From NCBI RefSeq assembly GCF_016802725.1, contig NC_052677.1:12697306-12761305 (forward strand): a DNA stretch of 64,000 nucleotides, written 5' to 3'. The notes beneath the pieces were generated by a model. That model was not told the origin of the DNA, did no database searches, and was given only the letters and a program-made list of their open reading frames with translations. A program made the translations under genes and the position numbers. Below, in pieces: positions 1 to 13,076 of the stretch; position 1 is the stretch's first letter, and every line of letters begins with the position of its first letter. Source of the DNA: Solenopsis invicta. Taxonomy: Eukaryota; Arthropoda; Insecta; Hymenoptera; Formicidae.

Positions 1-30
1 TTCTTTATCGGACCAAACGCAAACGCGACA

Positions 31-71
31 GTGGTGTGTGTGTGAGTGTGTGTATGTGTGTGTGTGTGTGT
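31..71. repeat. GT microsatellite
   Basis: About 41 bp of GT/TG dinucleotides with two interruptions. Confidence 0.9.
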
Positions 72-937
72 TCTCTCGTCCCAATTTTTTAACAAACGCG
101 AAACGGTTAAAACAACAGCCCGTTATCCTTACGTTTTTTTTCCAGGACGGCATCAGAAATACTGATTCGCGCGCGTTATGATCCCGGCGCTACCAGCCGG
201 AGTCGCGGAACCAAGGTCGATTGGAATTCATAGGGTATCGCGCGAACTTTCGAATTTCCCCTGCAATTTCCCTTGCGCGAGCTGAAACGAGGAGAGGCGA
301 ATATGCCGCGTGCACCGCGACGCGTCGGAAATCGCGACGAAAATTGCTCCAATACGACGTGTACCTCTCTCCTTCCCTTTTCTTTGCCAGCTTTAAACTA
401 TGGAAAAAAGGGGAGGACAAGGGAATTTAAGTAGATTTCGTGAAGAATCAAGTGTAATCTCAGGAAGGATTCACGACAGGTCCGTGTATTCGTAAACGCG
501 GGCGGTCGTGTGTAGTTGCAAATTTTTTTTTTTTTTTTTTTTAAATTTTTTAAGACGAAGATCGAGCTCTGTATTATCGCGAGTTATCATCTTTATTTTT
601 TGTACACGAACACGTACGTTACAACAAAATTCGCGGCGCACGCACGCGGACAGGCGGCGACGGTTTTTGATTGGCGCGCGACGCGCGCCTGGTTTCGCAC
701 CGGCGGATATCCCGGCCGAAATCCGATAAACCGCAAAAGGCTATTTGTTAGAATGAAAAAATCACTTCCTCGCGGCGCGCCCGCGCGCGCTGATAAACCC
801 CGGCGGATCGTATCACCGGCCGCGATACGTCAAAACAGAAATGGCGTGAATTCAATATCCCGATTTCAAACCCGGTCGACATATGCACCGAGCAGCCAAC
901 CCCTCGCCCTCACCCTCATCCTCGTCCCTCGTCCCTC

Positions 938-960
938 GCTCTCTCTCTCTCTCTCTCTTT
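938..960. repeat. CT microsatellite
   Basis: About 23 bp of CT; it underlies serine/leucine-rich spurious frames. Confidence 0.85.
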
Positions 961-2513
961 CTCGCCCTTGCCCTCGTCCTCGTTCTCGCCTCGCAACGGC
1001 ACAAAGACACGCATATACGCGTGCACGTACTAATGTAGCGTACGCGCACGAATGCGGGAATTTCAGCAATGCTACAAGAGTGCGAATATTGCGAAGAAAC
1101 ACTTTCAACAGGCGGATAATGGTCGCTTTTTCGTCAGAGTACATGTCTTCTCCCGAAACTCCGCGCGTCTGAAAGTGCTGAACGGACAGCGTGTATATAT
1201 CTTTATCTTTACAGGTTATCGATCATAATTCTCTTTTCTTTCTTTTTTTTTTTCCTAATACGTTGAAACAGCGATGGATTTCTAGATACGAAAAGGCCGA
1301 GCGCAGGTTACGTCACATCAAACCGTTATCAAACCATAACTCGGGCGAGGTATCGACTGCGGCCTCGCCGCGTTATCCGCGTGATAAGGGCCTGCCAACC
1401 CTTATGAATGCCTCCATTATGCCCTCTCGGGGTATCTTCAGTCTCCCTCTCCCTTCTCGCTTCCATTTCTATCGCAGCAACAGCGCGCGACTATCCATCC
1501 TCGCGCGGCTGCAGATAGCGCCGCAAAATTAATGTAACCGTTCGTCTAATAACCGCGATAATGAGAGGGCGGTCCGCCGAGTCGCGGCAATCGATTGATT
1601 AATTATCCCACAGCACCGATTAAGATATCCCGCGTGGAGATTGTTTTCCCGCACGCAGGAGGATTGTGCGCGCCGCTCTCTATGGGCGATCCATATACGT
1701 CATCTTGATCAAGAAAATATTTATCATTCATGGTTATGCTCGCTTATAGATGACGGACGTTTGGATTTGTCCATTGCAAAGTGTTAAATAATTTGTCGTA
1801 CCCTCTCCCGGTGCCCCACGCTTTTCCTCTTAATTAAAAATCATGAATTAATCAGATCGTTAGTAATCAGACGCTCGTCTTCTCGCGGAGACGCTTCCTC
1901 TCTTTCGCGCGCGCGCTCTCTCTCTTTCTCTTTCTCTCTCTCACTCTGCTCTAAATCTCGCTCTCGTCTCTCGCCTCAAATAGACGTCGCAGTGCTTTTA
2001 CGGTCCCTTTAGCCTTCCAACCCCATCGCCGCGGCGCGTTCGTTAAGGGTGGATTCATCCCCCAAATTAAATCAATTACCATACTAAGGCGGATTTTCGG
2101 AAAGCTCGCTCCCTATCTCTTCCCCAGTCCTCGTTTCCGGCCCGTCTTTCGACGATGACGCTTGTCTCGTATCGTTATTTCTCAAAACTGAACTTCCCGC
2201 CGAATACGTCGCGTATGAATAATAAATGCGGCACTCTACCTCTTTTGTGCGGGCGCGACGACGGGGGGATGGCGGAGCAGCAGCGCGCTTCGACCGTGTC
2301 TGCTATACGCGCGCGCCGCAAAATTTCATCGCTCGTAACGATGACGATTAAACAATTTTGCGCATAAATTTTGCCTCCGCGGGCACGTTACGCCGCGCCG
2401 CACCGCGTCGGGCCAGGGCGGGGCGGGGATGGGATACCGCGATGCAGTATCATCGGTACCTACGCTCCTTCAATAATCGTTAACTCGATTTGAAGGAAGC
2501 GCACATCGACCGA

Positions 2514-2538
2514 TGACGACGACGACGACGACGACGAC
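2514..2538. repeat. GAC trinucleotide repeat
   Basis: About eight GAC units. Confidence 0.85.
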
Positions 2539-3996
2539 TCCGGAGGGAGGAGGACGTTTGTGCGCGCGTCGCAAAGAGCATCCGTTAGTTCGGTTGACCT
2601 TTGGTCGGTCGTTCCGAACCTCATCGTTTGACTTTCACTCACGGAGACGCTAAAAGGCTCCGAGGTGTATCAAGGAGATTTTGCTTTTAGCACATTCACG
2701 ATAAAACGCGTCAAGCGGCCGCACGACGACTCTCGCGCATCCTCCACCATCTACTTTAGCGCCTCGGCACTCCGGGCTAACTCCGCGAGACGTCCTTCGT
2801 CGCGGCATATTGGGATCCTCTTAAAGCTTATCAGCGGAAACCGCGCGGCGTACATCAACATCTTCCTTTCGTCCGATCTGAATAGACGTAAGGGCAAAAC
2901 GCGGTCGGATAATGCGCGCATCGCGCGACCGAGCGGTTGCTGGTGGCCCTAAGAGGAGCGTAGGAGAGGCGGAGGCAGTAAAATCCACAAATCACCGAAT
3001 AAACCAGAACAATGACGTAGCGGGGTCGTCGCGGAGGCTGGCGGAGGACGTGTGCGGAAGGGGGTGGAAAACGGTGGTTACTAGGGACCTACGCCAACGC
3101 TCTGTAGTAGGGGGGACGTTGAGGGCCACTGTACAACGAATCGCGTACCGGCTGACGATAAATTTGTCCGCGGAGTCAATAACAGAGGCTGTTTCTGTGA
3201 TTTAATGATACCTGCCGGACGCGTCCCCCGCGTACACACGCTCGAAATGTTTGCCTGTTTTCACTTTTCATCTCGCGAGGCGAAACCGAGGCCTCCGAAG
3301 TGCCTCTTCTTTCCCTCTCTTTCTCCTCTCTTTCTCCCCTCAGCCCCGAAAAATTTTCCAGACCTAGAGGGGGAACGGCGTGAAAAATTTCTTTTCTTTT
3401 CTTTTCTTTTCCTTTGACGTGGCTCCAAAAGACTGAATAATTTGAATAATTAGATTTCCTTCAAATACGATAAACCGCTCGTAATGTGATTTACATTGTG
3501 ATACGCATTGCTTCTGTTTTACGAAATGGATCGTGGTATCGTGGTCGTAATATTGTGGTAATCGCGTTATGCGCAGATTCATGCGTGCAACATGAGGTAG
3601 ACCACGTTAATCGATGCTACTCCTCGAAACTAAGTCGCCTTTGTCGACGCAGTCTATCCGATCGTCGTCGAGCCGTCTCGTTCCGGGAACATTCCCAGGT
3701 TTTTCTCTCTTTCACTCGCGAGATTTCGCCTTGCGCATTTCGCGAATTGTCGATCGCCATTAAGCGAAACGAAACAGTGGAGAAAGTTAAGGGAAGAAAG
3801 ACAGAGAAAAAAAAAAGGACGAAGCGAGAAACGGCAGTGAACTCGACGAGGGAGACGATATGCGGAGCTACGAAGAGAGCGAGAGAGAGAGAGAGAAAGA
3901 GAAACGAAGAACGCGAGGACGGGGGAGGGAGGGAGAAAGAGCACGCGCATCGTGCCGGCACTTAGGCCTGGCTTTTAATCTTCGAGCCTCGAGAAG

Positions 3997-4012
3997 AGCT
4001 CTAATTAGAGCT
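3997..4012. promoter_or_regulatory. 16-bp perfect palindrome with TAATTA core
   Basis: AGCTCTAATTAGAGCT is a perfect palindrome centred on the canonical homeodomain core TAATTA. It could bind a paired or dimeric homeodomain protein. The flanks (CTCGAG, GAGCTC-like words) are also palindromic. Confidence 0.3.
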
Positions 4013-4149
4013 GGCTCTAGTTCTAGGTACGAGCCCGGGCTCCCCGTTATAAGCAGGAGTTAGAGTGGATACGTCGTAGCGCGGGGTGGGTGGAGGGAGA
4101 AGGGGGGTGGACGGCGGGGGTATGTTTAGTTTTTAGCCGAGCGCGCAGT

Positions 4150-4270
4150 TACACGCGGTGCTAATTAAAATCTTGATTAATGCACGTGTCCATCAGGGCT
4201 GCCTCTAATGAACTTTCACGTCGCCTGCACTCTTAAGTCTACACGAAACCCATGATCGTCCCACCTCCCC
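4150..4270. promoter_or_regulatory. Candidate enhancer: homeodomain, Hox/Exd-like and E-box sites
   Basis: Within about 35 bases lie TAATTA, TGATTAAT (a Hox-Extradenticle-type composite site) and CACGTG (E-box), followed by unrepetitive sequence. The arrangement resembles conserved developmental enhancers; without conservation data it stays tentative. Confidence 0.25.
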
Positions 4271-4780
4271 GGGATCGTCCTAATCGTTCGGGTGGAAGGT
4301 GGATCGCGTCGCTTGGATTGTTCCTCGTCATCCGTACGTCATCTCTTCCTCGCGTATGTTTCGCGCGTCAATTTTCCGAACTCTGGCCGAAGTTTCCGTT
4401 TTGTTCAGAACGATAATGCAAGTTGAATCGTATGCATTATACGATCGGAATGAATCCGAGTTGCCGTAACGATCGCGCCGTTAGAGCGCGACCACCGTAT
4501 CTTTGCACGGTATCGCGAACGCGCGTTGCGTTAAGTTTATAATTCCATCGCGCGCGCGTCAAGCATCGCCACCAGAGATTCACGAGCTGAAAACTACAGT
4601 GCGCGCGCGGGCGCACATAAAATCAAAAGTTTCCCTTATTTCGTAATTTTCAAATGGCGAGTTTAAATGGAATGCAAATATGACGGCTCGACATAAAGTT
4701 TAATTACGCGCTACTGCAAAAAGCAAGAGCTAACACGGCAATTAAAAAAATATTAAACCGCTCGCTCGGTCGCGACGCTG

Positions 4781-4820
<40 letters not shown>

Positions 4821-4860
4821 CTCTTCCTCTCTCGCTCTCGCTCTCTCTCTCGCTCGCTCT
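4781..4860. repeat. CT-rich microsatellite
   Basis: 80 bp of CT with interspersed TT and CG interruptions. Confidence 0.9.
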
Positions 4861-5606
4861 CAGAGTCTTCAGGCTTATTTCGCCGGCTTTTTTGAGCGGA
4901 AAATAATCGCTGGAATGGCTTTTACCGGTTAACTCGCGAACAAATATTGTGAGTACGCAGGCGGAATACAAATTCATTATCCGATTCATTGCACTTCATA
5001 GGATAGTTGTTTGTAACGCTCAAGTGATAGGTGGGCGCGTGAGCGTGAGGGGCTTTAGATGCATAGCGAACAAACGAATGCAAAACTCGCCGCGGAAGTT
5101 CTAATATGCGTCCGGGTCGGATTAATGGAGTTAGAGATGAAAGGACTTTTTTAAAGGAATTTCCTTCGATAGCCAGCGCGCGACACTATTAAATGGCGAT
5201 GGCCTCCTTGTTAACGTGACGTTGATTAAGCCGCAGCTTGCGAGCAATCAAGATGCCGTTGAAAAATATTTATCGAGAGCAATCGTAAGTGGATATTCCC
5301 GTAAAAGTAATGCGCCTTTCGTGAAATGTAGAGAGACTCGAGGAAAAAACAACGATTGATACGATACGCGCGTATGGCGGTGGAACGACGATTTATCGGA
5401 AATTATAAACCATCGCCCAAGCAAACTTTACGAGATTATTGGCAAAAGTAGTCCATCTTTGCGGGTGTATAACGTATCCTAGTCGCTTGATAAAAAAAAT
5501 AAATAAATGTAGAGAAATCCATGCGGATCTAGGAATAAATCTAGGAATCTGGCGATCTAGGAAAACGCGAAACGAAGATACAATAGAAACGTGAGAGAAA
5601 TTAGGA

Positions 5607-5640
5607 AGAGAGAGAGAGAGAGAGAGAGAGGAAGAGAGGA
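5607..5640. repeat. GA microsatellite
   Basis: GA dinucleotides with one GGA interruption. Confidence 0.9.
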
Positions 5641-6137
5641 CCAAACAGAACAGAGTCCATTTATTTAGCTTAACCGCACCACCGCGAACGGTGCATTAAC
5701 CGATTGGAAGAGCGATTAAGAGCGGCCATTCTTTTTCATTCGGTAGATCGAAAGGTCTCTAACGACGAGGCGTTATTTATCGGCCGTTCCAGCGACACTT
5801 GCCTCTCTTTTAATCACCGCTCGCCTGCACTGTCCGCCGTATGCGTCTCAATTCAACCGGCCCAGCTATACGCCCCATCCCTCTTTTGCAAGTCATTCGT
5901 ACGATTCGAAAGCTAATCTACATGTATTCAAAAGTTTCGCAAAATCTGCCAGACTTTTCAGAATTCTATGAGGGAGCTCGAAAAAGCTTTAGCAGTCTCT
6001 CGATTCTACGTTCTTTCTTATGCACGGTGGCGACTTTCGATCTACATTCCAATCGTCAAAATAGATTCGCTCTTGAGACGTTTAAAGATAGATTGCTTAT
6101 TACGAAACAAGAGAGTTGCGATAGAGCAAGAAAGGAT

Positions 6138-6162
6138 AGAGAGAGAGAGAGAGAGAGAGAGA
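6138..6162. repeat. GA microsatellite
   Basis: Perfect GA run of about 25 bp. Confidence 0.9.
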
Positions 6163-6381
6163 AGTAGCTTTAATTTGCTCTTATTGCTGCAAGTAAGATT
6201 GCACTACGAGTATTATGAGCTTATCTCTCTCACACTCCTACTCCCCATTCAAAGATGAAGTTAGTCAGGTTACTCAGGAACGGCGGGTTCTTCGCATCCG
6301 ATCTTCGGACGGCCCGTATCAGAAATTAGGAAATGACCGGATGCAGCTTGCTATCTTTTACTCTCTTTCCCCTTCGATCGC

Positions 6382-6490
6382 ACTCTCTCTCTCTCTTTCT
6401 CTCTTTCATTCTCTCACTTTCTCTTCCTTTTCTCTCACTCTATCTCCTCTTCTCTTTCTCCCTTTCTCGTTCTTGCTCTTGCTCTCTCGC
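6382..6490. repeat. Pyrimidine-rich CT low-complexity tract
   Basis: About 110 bp almost purely C/T on the plus strand. Confidence 0.85.
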
Positions 6491-6577
6491 TCTTATTTAG
6501 CGCAGTTGCAATAAGAGGGTAGTAGCTGGCTCTGTCCAGTTTCCACTTCAACCCCGCGCACCTTTCCTACCCGCTTC

Positions 6578-6579
<2 letters not shown>

Positions 6580-6613
<34 letters not shown>
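6580..6613. repeat. CT microsatellite
   Basis: About 32 bp of perfect CT. Confidence 0.9.
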
Positions 6614-6617
<4 letters not shown>

Positions 6618-9600
6618 CGACTGCCGTTTCCTTCCCTCCTCTTCTCGACGGGAGCGAGCCGGAGACCGCGTGGGAGGAGGGAGGGGAAGCTCGGATTCAA
6701 TTATCCGATATTAAACTGCCCCTAGCCACGTTCGTGTCGACCCCTTTGGCTGTGTGAGTTCAAATGGTTGTTGCTAACCCCCCTAGAAGTATTAGATTGA
6801 ATGGAGTTGGTGTTGTACTTGCTGTTACCCGGCGGAGATACGCCTAAAGGTAGTCGTTATAGGATAGCGTTGGATTTTCGCGTATATCGTTTCTTTCTCT
6901 CTTCGTCTCTTCTACTTTCCTCCTCTTCTTTTTTTTTTTTTTTTCTTCTTTCCATCGGCCGACTCGTTTTCCCGCGCACCGTCTTGATTTGTTATTGCTG
7001 AAAGGGACAAGCGCGTTTGCAAAAATTGGATCTTGTTCTAGACGGCATATTACTCCTTACAGCACACGACGATAATTGGGAACAAACTTTCCGTCCTTTT
7101 CGGTAGCTTCGTAACGAAGAATCCTTTTTAATTCCGCATCTAAATTGATCGTAAAGTCGAATGCACTAATTAACTTGGATTAAAAAAAAAAAAAAAACAG
7201 GAGCAGCAAAGATCAAAAGTAAAATTCTACTTTTCTCTCTCACTTTTTAATTTTCGCGGTGAGTAAAAGCGCAGCGTTGATTTTTCACGCTAAACAAAGC
7301 ATTCGATTCGTACAAATAATGGCCCTGTTACGATTGCGCCCAATACTAAAATAAGAACGCGAACTCGAAATGTACGCCCGATTGTTTTTGCACATAGGAT
7401 CATTTTTTATTAATCGAACCGGTTGCATTTTGCAGTTTTAATCTACCTTGTATTTTAATATCGCATATCGTCGTTGCTTTCTGGACTTGTAAACACAGTT
7501 CCACGCCCTGTGTCGCGAACAACTTCGTCCCTCTCTCTCCCCCTGCTCTCAATAGCGGGGAGGGCAAATACGGACGTCGGGTAGCCAGTAGTACTGAATA
7601 AATATAAACGATAACCAATAGTATCTGTAAAATTAATAATAATCATGATCGTACCGGCGGGTTTCCTCGTCCTTGCACGTCCTCCTCCCCCCGCCGTTCT
7701 ACCCCCGCGCTTGCCATCAATCACATCAAAAATTCTGCAACTGGTCGATAAAATGCCGCCGTCCGCGCCAGCCGGAAACCCTCTCTCATTCCGATGAGTT
7801 TGTAATTAAAAAATTAATTAAACGAAATCCCAATCGGCATGCTGATTTTTTGCTGTATATGGTCGTCGTCATTGTGTACACTCGTGCTGCATATCGCGGG
7901 GTCATTATGGCGGCTGGATTTTAACCATTCGTCCCTTTTCAGACCACCCTCTTCACTCCGGCTCCCCCCCGCTCGTTCATCCGATATACATGCGTAAATG
8001 CCTATGGTCGATTTATTTGTCTCTCCCTCCCCCTCCCTCCTGGCCCCCCTGCTCCCTCGCGCCGGTCCTCTCCACTCGTGCGCGCGAGCTGCTGCGATTC
8101 GGATAACATTTTTCCTGTCAGATACTTCCCCTCCGGTGAGTTTCGCACAAGTCGAGTGTTTAGCAATTCACACGTGCTTCTTGCGAGTTGCGTTTTCCAC
8201 CCTCGCCTCACGCGGTGGTCGCTAAAGGGTTCTTTCTTCTCGCTCGTAAAGCCAGTAAATTTCGCGGCACCGAGGGGTCGGCGAAATGACCAATCCGCTG
8301 TCCCGAAGGGCCCAAAAGAGATTTGAGAATCGCGTGAAATTAAATAACTTCCACGGGGAAGTTCAACGACGGCCTAAATTTATACTGGCGAAATAAATTG
8401 CGTCCACCCGCGGCCACATTCCGCAGACCGGCACTATTTTAACTATACGCGAAGGTCCGACTTATTTTACCAGGAGAATAAAAAAAAAAGCCAGGAGAGA
8501 AACTGTACTCGGACTCGGAAAAAGAGGACGAGACGAGTTTATATCGAGCCATTTGCAGTACGACTCGACAGCACGAATTGTTGGCGCGATTTAATTTGAT
8601 TCCACTTAATTGGGGAGTTAACAGTTTGTTTAACAACTTGATAGATTAGCTCAATACATTTGCGTTCAACGTTAAAATACAATAAAAGATTGCAGCTTTT
8701 TAATTGTACTGGATTGTATTTAGCAGGTAAGACTGCGAGAGATTAATTAAATTGAAGGGTTCGTAAAGGTTCAACGAGTTCCATAACTTTTCATACGAAG
8801 AGCGAGCTCTTATGCAGATTCGATATGTACAAGAATATCGGGCGTGTTTTATAGGAAAGCATTTAAGGTGTATAGTCGAAAATCGTGGAACGAAAAAGGG
8901 AGCGCGAGGAAGAGGCGGTCCGCGAAAAAGTGCGACGAAGGCAAGGAGGAAGGAGAGAAAGAGAGGCTCTCTTTTATTAAACGAAAAATTGGATCGTGCT
9001 TGTCGGAATGCAATATTTCGACGGATTCATTTGGTGGAAACATTTCTTCCTCGGGAAAAAATTCAATCAAATCCAGAAGGTGAGAGGTAGTGAGCGAAGG
9101 GAACGGGTAGAGAGATGTAGGAGGTGGCGGGGATGCAAACACGCAAACGGCGGTTGGAAAGTAAGATAGACAGGGAAATAGGTACAGCAGAGTTGCTGGA
9201 TGCCAAAATAAAATATTCACAAAATAAGATTCTTTCGCGGGATGTATCCAAAAATTTGGCCTCTCGCTTGGCTAAACGTAACCAAAAAGGTGCGATTCAA
9301 TGCCTTCTAACGAGCAAATTTCTGATGCAAAGACAAATCGATTAAAAAATTATAACGATTTATCTCCGATTTTAATTGTATTCCAATTGAATATTACGTG
9401 CATGTGTCTGTAAAAGTAATGCAAAATCGAGAGAAACGTGATGGTGCTGAGTAAGAGAACTCTCAGCCTGGTAAAATAGATGTCTGCAGTATCAACGTAA
9501 GGATCCTAGTGGGTCACGTTTTCATCAAGACGAAGCGGGGGGGACCGGATGCTGCGGGCCATTGTTTTTCGACACACTTTCTCTCACCCCTCGCCCTCGC

Positions 9601-10576
9601 GAAGACAATGCGTGCTCGCTCCTTAACTCTTCTGTTCCCTCGGCGACGTTATCCCTTCCCAACCTCCTCATTAAGTAAATCACCATCGTCGCGGCTCGTT
9701 CCCGGAGCCAAAGTGAAAATTCCCCCATAGACCTGGCGGGATGAGAGCCACCCCCCCCCCGGCTGCTACCGAAGGGACGCTCTCGGCCCTTTGTGCAGCC
9801 GGAAATCCGAGCCTGAGAGATTAAAACATTGAGATACGCGAGAATGACATCTTTTTTGTCACGCGCGCGTACTACCGGGCGCATCTCGGTTTGTGCGTCT
9901 ACTTTCTAACGGCTTTTGAGTAGCGCAAAATGCGTGCCAGGACACAGTCGTCGCGTTCTGAAGGGATGCAATGGTTGAGATGCAAGGTGCAAATCAATGA
10001 TGTAATTCGAGATAGCGGAGAGGAGGGGTTGCGCACACTTTCGCGAGTGCGAAAATGTAGCTGTGAGGTATCGAATGCAAGGATATCTCTGTGCAAGACG
10101 AAGTTTACGGAGGGACACGTTGGGATTTGTACGTTCACGTCGTACATTATTAAGCGCTTAACTTTTGCCACATAATGCTTATGGTCGCAATTGATTATAT
10201 TATATTTGTATGCTAATATAAATTACATATAAAACGTATAAAGACAAAGTACTCGAAAAGTTAATTCATAAAAAAAAACATGCGTAGGTAGCGAAAGGTC
10301 CTGTTTCCCGAGTTGGTACCAACTAGCACGAATTAATTTATTCTTTGCTTTGTTATTCTTCGGGGATATGCCCCTTTCCTTCGATTTCTCCGGTCGCAGA
10401 ATTTACAACATGCCGCGGTAGCGTGCGCTTAAATAATTTATGCTACACGTGCGCTTTATTTATCATATATTATTTGCACATTCCTGAAAATTTATTTTTG
10501 CCTTGGAATTTACCTTAAAACTTTTTTTTTTATATTTACAGTTATATCATTATATCGATTGTTAAATTGATGTTTC

Positions 10577-10585
10577 CAGGTAAGT
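10577..10585 (+). promoter_or_regulatory. Recursive-splice-like junction CAG|GTAAGT
   Basis: A perfect juxtaposed 3' and 5' splice consensus (TTTCCAG|GTAAGT) preceded by a T-rich stretch and TTTACAG. Such zero-length exons are ratchet points in long insect introns. It would matter only if the block is an intron of a plus-strand gene. Confidence 0.2.
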
Positions 10586-11034
10586 CTGCGTATCGCGGAG
10601 TATTTTGGCCTTTAAACTCTCTCAGCCGAGGCCTCCACAGGACGCGCGAGCCAGAGACGCGTAGGGTCGTACAGGTACGTGTGTGATTTTATGTGCAACG
10701 TTTACGCGCGCGTGTAGGGCCGAGAGGGTTGACTGGCTCCCCGGTCGATCAATAGCACCCCCACGTTTGCGTCCCTGGGTGAATGCATGCGATAGGCACC
10801 CCATTGCTATGCCACCCCGAAAGCCACTTTATATTTTAGTGGGAATGTTCTACAACCCTTCGGAAGACACTCTTAAATCGCGACGCGACGCGACGCGAGG
10901 CCGCGCCGCGCCGGTGCGAGCGAGCGAGCGGGCGATCGCGCGCGCGTTCACGCGTTTCCCCGCGCGGCCGTAGATCCGCCAAGGTCACCCTCGCCGCTAT
11001 TTAATTCCGCTAATTAACGTGCACGCTCTCCCGC

Positions 11035-11073
11035 GAGCGGTTCGGTGACTCAGTGGAACCCGAAGAACCGCTC
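11035..11073. repeat. 9-bp inverted repeat flanking an AP-1-like site
   Basis: GAGCGGTTC (11035-11043) and GAACCGCTC (11065-11073) flank TGACTCA, the AP-1/bZIP consensus. It may be a protein-binding palindrome; no gene nearby to assign it to. Confidence 0.3.
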
Positions 11074-12280
11074 GATAGCCCGCGATGCAACGTATCGGGC
11101 TTGTTTTATCGCGCAGGGTTCATGGCAACAAGATCGAAGATTACACGCGGTTAGCCGAAAAAGGCTGTATACGGGGGCGGAGCGGGTTCTCTCGCTCTTT
11201 GCGTAATCCGCGTTTGATTTCCTCGTAATGGAAATTCAATCTTAATTAGCGCTCGTGTCTAACGCTTTGGAAATCGGAACGGCTTTGGCGGAACTGAAAT
11301 TGCTGTAAAATGCATATAGCGCAGGAGCGAAGATACAAGCGGTGATAAGTGAAAAAGTAGGAATTTGTTATCGCTGATATGCCTTCCACAGCCCCGCAAA
11401 ATGTTGCTATTATCTTTCGACGGTGTAGGTACGTGTAATCTCTAATAGCACGTAAATCGTACGTACGCATGTAGATGTGAGAGATGCGATAATACGACGG
11501 ATAATTGATAGCATTCTTAGAGAGGATACTTGCAACTCTTACATTGATTTAACTGCGTCGATTGTCGACGCGATCGCGAAGAGGTTGCAGCTCGCTACGT
11601 ACAGGCGGGCTTACCCCCTTTAAATGACTTAGCAGACAATTTGCCCATTAACTCGGGCAACCTCTACCCGTAATGGAAGCCATTGTTCGACCTATCTTGT
11701 CAGTAATACACGCCGTAGCAACGTATGCGTTTACGTCGCGTGCATGTATTACAGGTAGCTGCCGTATGCACGCGTCGGGGACGTCGAGACGCTCGTGATA
11801 TCGGGTAGACCATATTGTGCGTCAAGATGAGATCGTTCTATTAGGATTACATTAATTAATCTAATATATTACGCCCGATAGTCTCTTAGAAACTTCCTCC
11901 GGCGCGTCCCTCCCCACTCACCCCTCCGAAAATCTGTCTTCTCGACTTTTTGAGAATCAAGATTCAATATTGCGATATACAGATTATATTATTTATGCAT
12001 ATTGAGACGTGTAAATTTATCGATTTAATGGGAGAGCGTTTATTTGGTAAAACGAACAACGGTTCAGGTTCTTAAATTGTTTGATAATCACAATAGGTTA
12101 TTTTTTACTACCTTGACGATTTAAAAAGAATTGTTGACAAGAAGGAAAATTTTTACCTCGGCATTTTCTAATTTTGAATATAAAAAAACTTTCTGCGAAA
12201 GGATATTTTTTTTTTTGAAATTTAAAATCTCATTATGCACCTTTTTCTTCGAAAATATCCGAAACGACGTTGTCTTTTTA

Positions 12281-12310
12281 ACGGTCGGTTCGTTTACGGT
12301 CGGTTCGTTT
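12281..12310. repeat. 15-bp tandem duplication
   Basis: Two identical adjacent copies of ACGGTCGGTTCGTTT; likely replication slippage. Confidence 0.6.
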
Positions 12311-13053
12311 ACGTATACAATGGTAGGACTAAGACGCCACCACTGGCACGGTGCGGTGCGAAAACGTCCTGCCGCGATTAGGACAGCAATTGTAATAGGA
12401 GGTGGCACAGGATTAACAATGAGATAGCCGATAGCGCCGATAGAAACGAGAAGGAAAGAGAGGAGAGGAAATGGCGCGGAAGGAAGGAGGGAAGAGACGA
12501 GACGGAGAAACGAAGAACTGTGTGCAGTTCTTACATTGTCGCAGAATAAATTAAAAAGGATTCTCAAAGAGATTTACGATACATTTTGTATTTGTGAGTT
12601 GCATTTTTGGTCATGAAAAAAAAAAGACTGATAGTGGCTCTCTTCATTTAATTAGTTGTTGCGTTTAACGTGTTATTAAAACGATCGCGATATATTTCAA
12701 GAAGCAAGTTGGCAGATTCTTCTTTACCGTTGAATGGAATTGTTTTCGAGATTTCATCTAGGTTGATTCCTTACGGTTTAAGATTTTCCGGACATATGTA
12801 TATACGAAAACAATTTCTTTGTGCCACAAGAGGCTTGGACAAAGCAGTTTAAGAATTTAATTGAACGTACTAGAGGAAAACTGTGCGAGACTTCGATTTT
12901 CGATCATACTGACCGAAACGTTCGGGAAGAAAAGAGTCACTGGGAAGTTCGCGAATCAAGATTCTTCGCGCAGCGTTTATTGGATCGTGACAAGGGAGAA
13001 GAAGGGACAAGGGAAAGAGAAAGAGAGACAGTAGGAGAAAGAAAAAGATAGCG

Positions 13054-13076
13054 AAGAGAGAGAGAGAGAGAGAGAA
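13054..13076. repeat. GA microsatellite
   Basis: Perfect GA run at the end of a longer purine-rich stretch. Confidence 0.85.

Larger units (their letters stand above)
1..5000. other. Intergenic block without supported genes
   Basis: CpG-rich non-coding DNA. It holds a GT microsatellite at 31-71, a poly-T at 525-542, CT tracts at 938-960 and 4781-4860, a GAC trinucleotide run at 2514-2538 and a purine-rich tract at 3875-3945. There are homeodomain-type sites at 1590-1610 and 4160-4185. Open frames up to 218 codons exist but are low-complexity translations of CT/CG repeats. A polypyrimidine-AG at 133-145 has no convincing exon after it. Confidence 0.6.
5001..10570. other. Intergenic block without supported genes
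   Basis: Non-coding DNA dominated by pyrimidine/purine tracts: GA at 5607-5640 and 6138-6162, a CT-rich stretch at 6382-6490 and CT at 6580-6613. There are T or A homopolymers near 6930 and 7182. A CAG|GTAAGA junction-like site lies at 8724. No exon, RNA gene or transposon end was recognised. Confidence 0.55.

Noticed and set aside
516..1172. 218-codon open frame
   Set aside because: Driven by CT and CG low-complexity DNA, repeated SL/RP residues, no homology, mirrored by frames on the other strand.
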